In this document: positions 55,981 to 64,000 of the stretch, in pieces
Numbering within the stretch: the first letter of the stretch is position 1
Layout: the number at the start of each line of letters is the position of its first letter
Source of the DNA: an uncultured Atopobiaceae bacterium
Lineage (GTDB): Bacteria > Actinomycetota > Coriobacteriia > Coriobacteriales > Atopobiaceae
Direction: 5' to 3'
Assembly: GCA_947625405.1 (NCBI GenBank)
Contig: CANQOF010000001.1
Location: 124,001 to 188,000, forward strand
Length of the DNA stretch: 64,000 bases
Translations under genes and position numbers: made by a program
Notes under the pieces: generated by a model
Told to the model about the DNA's origin: nothing
The model's input: the letters and a program-made list of their open reading frames with translations, nothing else
Database searches by the model: none

Positions 55981-56967
55981 ATGCGCGGGGGAGGGCTTGT
56001 GGAACTCCTTTTCTACTTCTACACCATCCTCATCATGATCGTCTGCATCGCCGTCTGCGCGGTGGACCTCTCTGCTTTCTTCGCATCGCATAGGCGCGGC
56101 TTCCTCTTTATCGCGGCGTTCTTCGCCTTCTACTTCTGCGACCTCGCCCTCATCTTCGAGTTCGAGTACGCGGGGCAAAACGTGCCCTTCTCGCTCGAGC
56201 ATTTCTACGCCATCAACCTGCCCATCGTGCGGACGCTCCTCGCCGTGGGCTCGCTCGAATCGCTCTGGCTCCTTGTCTGCGACTATTTCGACGTGCGCAA
56301 CGTGGCGCTGCTCGTCTCGCCGGCGATCATGTTCGTTGTCGCGAGCGCGGCCGTGGTGTGGCTTATGCCCGAAGGCCCCTTCACGCAGTGGCTCTTCTAC
56401 ACGCTTCGCCAGTTCTTCCTCATCTGGACCGTCGCCTATTGCGCGTGGCGCTACCTGCACGCCACCGATGACGTGGAACGGGCCCGCATGTGGCGCCACC
56501 TCACGCTCTTCGTCATCGTCTGCATCTTCATCGTCCTCATCATGGTCGAGGACTTCCTGTTGATCATCGCGTGGACGCCTGAAGCCGCCACCACGCCGAA
56601 TCTCCTGCTCCTCTACCTTTCCGAGCGAAACTTCTCCGAGAACATCCTCGCCGTCATCTTCGCCGTCTTCGCGTTGCGCGAAGCGGTGGAGGAGCTCACG
56701 CTGCGCTTCGAACGTCCGCCCGCATCGGAGGAGTCGGGCGTGTCGCAGCACATCGAGGCGCTTCTTCCGAGCTTCTCGAAGCGCTACGGCCTCACGCCGC
56801 GCGAACAGGAGATCCTCGCGCTCGTGCTCCAAGGCAAGGACAACCAGAACATCGCGAACGAGCTCCACCTCGCCCTCGGCACGGTGAAGACCCACACGCA
56901 CAACATCTTCCGCAAGACGGGCCAGCCCTCGCGCACGGATCTCATGCGCGCGTTTTGGGGGCAGTGA
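55981..56967 (+). CDS. LuxR-family regulator with membrane-spanning N-terminus
   Basis: About 328 residues. The first 220 residues form six to seven hydrophobic helices (ELLFYFYTILIMIVCIAVCAVDL, GFLFIAAFFAFYFCDLALIF, NVALLVSPAIMFVVASAAVVWLM, HLTLFVIVCIFIVLIMVEDFLLIIA), and the C-terminus is a LuxR/GerE HTH (YGLTPREQEILALVLQGKDNQNIANELHLALGTVKTHTHNIF). Such one-component membrane sensors are frequent in Coriobacteriia. Starts at ATG 55981 (GAGG upstream) and GTG 55999 (GGGGGAGGG upstream) are both possible. Being divergent from the agmatine cluster, it probably controls it, perhaps in response to agmatine or pH. Confidence 0.87.
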   Translation: MRGGGLVELLFYFYTILIMIVCIAVCAVDLSAFFASHRRGFLFIAAFFAFYFCDLALIFEFEYAGQNVPFSLEHFYAINLPIVRTLLAVGSLESLWLLVCDYFDVRNVALLVSPAIMFVVASAAVVWLMPEGPFTQWLFYTLRQFFLIWTVAYCAWRYLHATDDVERARMWRHLTLFVIVCIFIVLIMVEDFLLIIAWTPEAATTPNLLLLYLSERNFSENILAVIFAVFALREAVEELTLRFERPPASEESGVSQHIEALLPSFSKRYGLTPREQEILALVLQGKDNQNIANELHLALGTVKTHTHNIFRKTGQPSRTDLMRAFWGQ

Positions 56968-56971
56968 GGAA

Positions 56972-57691
56972 CTATCCAAGCGCGGGGAGCGCGGCGACCA
57001 CGCGCGCGGCCATGGCCTTGGCGGCCACGGGCTCGAAGCGCGCGTAGGCGACGGGAGAGGTGCCCTGGGCGGTGTCGGAGATGGCGCGGCAGACGACGAA
57101 GGGAAGCTCGTTCATGAAGGCCACCTGCGCCACGGACGCCCCCTCCATCTCGCAGCACGCCGCGCTCGTGAGGTTGCGGATGCGCGCGCGGTCCTCGGCC
57201 TTGTTCACGAACTGGTCTCCCGAGGCGACGCCTCCCTTGAGGACTCTCCCTCCCGCCTCGGCCACGTGCGCCTGCGCGAGGGCGTTGACGAGGCGCGTGT
57301 CGGCTTGGAAGCGGCGGGGAAAGCCGGGGACCACGCAGCGCGGATAGAACTTGAGCGCGGTCACGTCGACGTCGTGGTAGGTGGCGAAGGTGGAGACGAC
57401 CACGTCGCCCACCTCGAGCCTCGGATCGAGCGCGCCCGCGACGCCCGTGTTCACGAGCGCGTAGACGGGGACGGCCGAGATGAGCGCCTGCGTGACGGCC
57501 GCGGCCGCGGCCTTGCCCACTCCCGATTGCACGATGGCCACGGGCACGCCCGAGAGCTCGCCCAACCACGCATCCGCCGGTCCGAGGTTCACCGCCTCGG
57601 GGTGCGCGAGTTCGGAAACGAGATCCTCCACCTCGACTTCCATCGCGCCCACGATCCCGACGCGCCACGCGTCGTGCGCCGCCTCGACCAT
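56972..57691 (-). CDS. mtnN: 5'-methylthioadenosine/S-adenosylhomocysteine nucleosidase
   Basis: Removes adenine from methylthioadenosine and S-adenosylhomocysteine, recycling by-products of polyamine synthesis and methylation. The 239-residue protein has VGIVGAMEVEVEDL (catalytic Glu18), IVQSGVGKAAAA, GVAGAL, CCEMEGASVAQVA and AISDTAQG (Asp general acid). ATG at 57691 has GGGGGAG eight bases upstream, that sequence being the end of carB; only 5 bp separate the ATG from the carB stop. It closes the carA-carB-mtnN unit. Confidence 0.92.
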   Translation of the reverse strand: MVEAAHDAWRVGIVGAMEVEVEDLVSELAHPEAVNLGPADAWLGELSGVPVAIVQSGVGKAAAAAVTQALISAVPVYALVNTGVAGALDPRLEVGDVVVSTFATYHDVDVTALKFYPRCVVPGFPRRFQADTRLVNALAQAHVAEAGGRVLKGGVASGDQFVNKAEDRARIRNLTSAACCEMEGASVAQVAFMNELPFVVCRAISDTAQGTSPVAYARFEPVAAKAMAARVVAALPALG

Positions 57692-57696
57692 CGCGC

Positions 57697-60926
<3,230 letters not shown>

Positions 60927-60927
<1 letters not shown>

Positions 60928-62189
60928 TAGCGGGGCCTCCCCTCTCGCACGTCGATGTTGAGGTAGTTCGGGTTGCCCTCGATGAGGCGTCGGAAGCTCT
61001 CGAAGAGGTAGTGGGAATCATGCGGCCCGGGGTTCGCCTCGGGGTGGTACTGCACCGAGAAGGCCGGCACGTCGAGGAACTGGATGCCCTCGGGCGTGCC
61101 GTCGTTCAGCGCCACGTGCGTGAGGCGCACTCGACCCACCTTCGCAGACACCGCCACCGGGGCGACGCCGCGCTCGGCCCACGCGCGAAGGTCGCGCTCG
61201 TGCTCGGTGTAGCCGCCGGAGAGCTCGGGGTCGATCGGCCCCAAGCTCGAGAAGTCGAGGCCGTAGTTGTGGTTTTGCGCGGTGACCTCCACCATCCCGG
61301 AGAAGAGGTTCTGCACGGGCTGGTTGCCGCCGTGGTGGCCGTAGGGGAGCTTCTCGATCTTCGCGCCGGCCGCGGCGCAGATCATCTGATGCCCGAGGCA
61401 GATGCCGAAAAGCGGCACCTTGCCGAGCAGTCTCTCGGCGATGCCCTGGGGGATGTCGAGCTCGCGCGGATCTCCCGGGCCGTTCGAGAGGAAGACGCCA
61501 TCGGGCTCGAGCGCGAGGATCTCCTTAGCCGAGGTGTCCCACGGCACGATCGTCACGTCGAGGCCTACGCGGCGAAGCTCGTCCAGAATCCCCTGCTTTT
61601 CGCCGCAGTCGAGTGCCACCACGCGGTACGTCTCGCGCTCCTTAGCCCCGGGCTCTTGATAAGCCTCGAGCGTGGAGACCTCGGCCACCCAGTTGTGCTC
61701 GGAGATGGAGGGGGATTTCCTCACGCGCTCGACGAGGCTCGCGGGGTCGAGATCGACGGTGGAGATGGCGGCGCGCATCGCCCCCCGCTCGCGCACGCGG
61801 AGCGTGAGGGTGCGCGTGTCCACGTCCTCGATGCCCACGACGCCATGGCGCTCGAGGTAGCCGGGCAGCGTCTCTTGCGAGCGCCAGTTCGAGGGCTCGT
61901 AGCAGAGGTCCTTCACCACCACGCCCGCGAGCGCGGGGGCCCCGGCCTGCTCGTCGTCTTCCGTGACGCCGTAGTTTCCGATTTGGGGATAGGTGAAGAG
62001 GACGATCTGGCCCGCGTAGGAGGGGTCGGTGATGATCTCCTGGTAGCCGGACATCGAGGTGTTGAAGACGATCTCGCCGAAGACCTCCCCGAGGGCGCCC
62101 GCCGAGCGGCCGAGCATCGTCGTTCCATCTTCCAAGGCGATGAGCGCCCGGGGCTGATCCGGGCGAAGGAGTGGATTCAGGCTGACCAC
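60927..62189 (-). CDS. carA: carbamoyl-phosphate synthase small subunit
   Basis: Glutaminase subunit that delivers ammonia to CarB. The 420 residues comprise the N-terminal CPSase_sm_chain domain ([34 protein letters not shown]) and a class I amidotransferase with nucleophile Cys in [11 protein letters not shown] and the His/Glu pair in [14 protein letters not shown]. Start given as GTG at 62189, although its ribosome site (GGGAGAG) directly abuts it, so the true start could be a few codons later. A leader hairpin and a TATACT -10 lie upstream. Confidence 0.95.
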
Positions 62190-62210
62190 CTCTCCCGAAA
62201 CGTGGGTTCA

Positions 62211-62261
62211 AAGGGGGTCGCGGCCGAAACTCCCCGCCAAGGCCGGACCCCGCCCAGTATA
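62211..62261 (-). promoter_or_regulatory. carA promoter element and leader hairpin
   Basis: TATACT on the minus strand (62256-62261) is a good -10, without a clear -35. Between it and the carA start, GGGGTC / GACCCC with an inner GGCC / GGCC pairing can form a stem-loop (about 62211-62248). A PyrR-binding loop is not recognised. Confidence 0.4.
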
Positions 62262-62422
62262 GGGGAGCCTCCTCGCCACGCCGCGCGCCTTCATGAGAAT
62301 CCGGAGCAGCCCCACAAGCCACCCATGGGCCCACGCTATGATGGGCGTGTCGAGCGAGCATCGCGCCTGTGGCGTGCACGCTGCGGTTTTGCTCACATCA
62401 TGCGAGGAGGGACGGGAAGCCC

Positions 62423-63919
62423 ATGCCCACGCGCGTCCCCACATGGGAGTTGGTTCTGCGAGTGCTCGTACTCGTGGCGCTCGGAAGCCTCTACGTGTGG
62501 TGGGCGCTCGACATCCCCTACGAGCCCTTCGTGGACACGCCGCCTGCGAACCTCAAGCTCGCGCCCGACGAGGGCATGCGCGTCGACGTCCTCCAATGGA
62601 TCGTCGAGCACGGATGCCTGCCGATCGGCACGGAGCCCGAACTCGCGGGCACGGTCTGGGGCTTTTCCTACGCGATCACGGTCTACGGCTCCACGCTCGC
62701 GGCGCTTCCCCTCGCCTTCCTCACGCACGCGCTTGGCATGGGCACGCTAGGGATCGTGCTCGCAGGGCGCCTCACCGACGTCGCGTTCGCGGTGGCCGCG
62801 CTCGCCCTGCTCTTCCGCATCTCGGATCGCCTCTTCTCCCATGCCTCTGCGAGGTTTCTGTGCGTGATCTTGCTGGGGCTCCTCCCGCAATTCGGCTTCA
62901 TCGCGAGCTACCTCAACTGCGAGTCAATGGGGGTCTTCTGCGTGGTGCTCACCACGCTCATGCTCATGCGGGGCGTCGAGCACGGATGGCGATGGGGCGA
63001 CGCCATCTTCCTCGGCGTCTCACTCGGCGTCACCGCGCTCAGCTACTACTTCACCTATGGGATCTTCCTCGTGAGCGTCCTCGTCTACTACGTCACGTGC
63101 GTGGAGGCGCGCCGAGGCGAGGGCACGTTCTCGCCCGTGCGCGACCTCCTCCTCATGCCCCTCGCCATCGCGGGCGTGGCGTTTGCCATCTGCGGCTGGT
63201 TCTTCATCCGCAACCTCGTCCTCCATGGGGACTTCTTCGGCTTCGCCACCGTGAACGAGATGAGCGAGGCGAACGCCGTCTTGCGACTCAAGCCCTCGAA
63301 CCGCGTCCTCGCGAAGGGCATGGGGCTGAGCCCCCTCGATATGCTCCTTGACACCCAAGACGACCCCTCCTTGCCTTGGGTGGCGCTCCCGTGGGTGAAG
63401 ATCACCGCCTGGAGCACGGTGGGGGTCTTCGGCTGGATGGCGTATCCGATGGGCGAGCTCGAGTACGCGGCGTACTTCCTCTTCATGGGCGTGGGATTTG
63501 TGCTCGGGGTCATCCGCCTCGTCGTCTCGGGCGTGACGGGGACAGATCGCCTTCCGCACCACTGGCTTGTCGTCGCGTCGGTGGCGCTCATGGTCATCGC
63601 CACCTTCGCCTTCTCCATCTACTACTCGTGGGGAGGCGACTACCAGCCCCAGGGGCGCTACATCATGGCGTGCGTGCCATTCATCCTCTTCGTGGTGGCG
63701 CTCGGCTACGGTGGCGGGCGATTCTCGCGCGAGCCTCGCGTGACGGCGGCGCACTTCGAGGAAGGCAAGGATGAGGGCGCCGCGGTAGGCTCGGCAAGCC
63801 TTGTCGAGCGCGCGTCCACGGTGGTCGCGATCGGCTCGATCATCCTCTGGACGCTGCTCTTCTGCTGGGTGTTCCTCACCCACATCGTGCCCAACACCAC
63901 GGCGCCGCTCTTCGGCTAG
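62423..63919 (+). CDS. DUF2142-like multispanning membrane protein
   Basis: A 498-residue integral membrane protein with about 11 helices. It has the layout of GT-C-type membrane glycosyltransferases: a first helix, an extracytoplasmic loop with an acidic pair (LKLAPDEGMRVDVLQWIVEHGCLP), and the motif SWGGDYQPQGRYIMACVPF near residue 410, which matches the DYQPQGRY signature of DUF2142. These proteins are presumed to glycosylate wall or surface polymers; the function is not established. ATG at 62423 has GGGAAG upstream; the open frame starts at 62369 but lacks a site. Divergent from carA. Confidence 0.75.
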   Translation: MPTRVPTWELVLRVLVLVALGSLYVWWALDIPYEPFVDTPPANLKLAPDEGMRVDVLQWIVEHGCLPIGTEPELAGTVWGFSYAITVYGSTLAALPLAFLTHALGMGTLGIVLAGRLTDVAFAVAALALLFRISDRLFSHASARFLCVILLGLLPQFGFIASYLNCESMGVFCVVLTTLMLMRGVEHGWRWGDAIFLGVSLGVTALSYYFTYGIFLVSVLVYYVTCVEARRGEGTFSPVRDLLLMPLAIAGVAFAICGWFFIRNLVLHGDFFGFATVNEMSEANAVLRLKPSNRVLAKGMGLSPLDMLLDTQDDPSLPWVALPWVKITAWSTVGVFGWMAYPMGELEYAAYFLFMGVGFVLGVIRLVVSGVTGTDRLPHHWLVVASVALMVIATFAFSIYYSWGGDYQPQGRYIMACVPFILFVVALGYGGGRFSREPRVTAAHFEEGKDEGAAVGSASLVERASTVVAIGSIILWTLLFCWVFLTHIVPNTTAPLFG

Positions 63920-63951
63920 CAGCGCTTCGAGATAGAGGGGGTTGGCTTTCA

Positions 63952-64000
63952 TGGAGGACCTTCATCGCGAGCTTTCCTGGGCCCTTGCGCGCTACCCCTA
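63952..64000 (+). CDS. start of an unidentified gene, cut by window end
   Basis: ATG at 63952 opens a frame reading MEDLHRELSWALARYP to the edge. A GAGGGGG lies 11 bases upstream and the gap to the DUF2142-like gene is 32 bp, so an operon is likely. Too short to identify. Confidence 0.4.

Overview
The window reads as chromosomal DNA of a high-GC Gram-positive bacterium of the class Coriobacteriia (Actinomycetota; an Olsenella/Atopobiaceae- or Eggerthellaceae-like organism). This is an inference from several things together: very GC-rich third positions, frequent GTG starts and GTGA overlaps, AGGAGG-type ribosome sites, a Tat-exported lipoprotein, an LPxTG surface protein, a LuxR regulator fused to a membrane N-terminus (common in this class), type III glutamine synthetase, and an agmatine deiminase pathway. 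No 16S or other marker RNA is present, and I saw no tRNA, rRNA, insertion sequence or CRISPR array. The genus is therefore not fixed.

Layout. 1-2.2 kb: two genes of a branched-chain amino-acid ABC transporter (livJ and the cut-off livH). 2.4-8.9 kb, minus strand: murJ, uvrA and a pyruvyl-transferase-like protein. 9-14.2 kb, plus strand: two FAD oxidoreductases and an RlmKL-type 23S rRNA methyltransferase whose RlmL half looks degenerate. 14.4-25.2 kb, all minus: serine carboxypeptidase, Kup, HAD phosphatase, citrate synthase, ACT protein, RsmI, a GH5-like protein and a 6-phospho-beta-glucosidase. 25.5-32.2 kb is the accessory part: a Phd/VapC-type toxin-antitoxin pair, a 1.6-kilo-residue BspA-like LPKTG surface protein with a G10 tract near its 5' end, and PTS IIA and IIB genes without a IIC. 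32.3-39.5 kb, minus: uvrB, lytic transglycosylase, coaE, pepT, rpsA, rnhA. 39.6-45.9 kb: NRAMP transporter, polA, glnN. 46.2-48.7 kb: HdeD-like protein, MntP, and an AAA/DUF4143 ATPase preceded by 22-bp tandem repeats. 49.2-55.8 kb: a complete agmatine fermentation cluster (two APC antiporter-like permeases, putrescine carbamoyltransferase, agmatine deiminase, carbamate kinase) with a divergent membrane-linked LuxR regulator. 57-62.2 kb: carA-carB-mtnN. 62.4-64 kb: a DUF2142-like membrane protein and the start of one more gene.

How the genes work together. The agmatine cluster should import agmatine in exchange for putrescine, deiminate it, split N-carbamoylputrescine with phosphate and make ATP from carbamoyl phosphate. 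CarAB next door makes carbamoyl phosphate for pyrimidines and arginine. NRAMP and MntP have opposite metal-transport directions. UvrA, UvrB, PolA and RNase HI are repair and replication functions spread over the window. GH1, GH5 and the PTS proteins point to use of beta-glucosides or related sugars.

The strongest unexplained signals are non-coding. (1) Three copies of a roughly 85-115 bp palindromic element sit immediately 3' of stop codons (near 14.3, 23.7 and 45.9 kb). Their outer and middle stems differ in sequence between copies but pair within each copy. (2) Four and a half exact-period 22-bp repeats lie over the promoter of the AAA/DUF4143 gene. (3) The 6-phospho-beta-glucosidase gene has an attenuator-like leader in which the terminator loop is complementary to an upstream stem. 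(4) The surface-protein gene carries a possible phase-variation G-tract.
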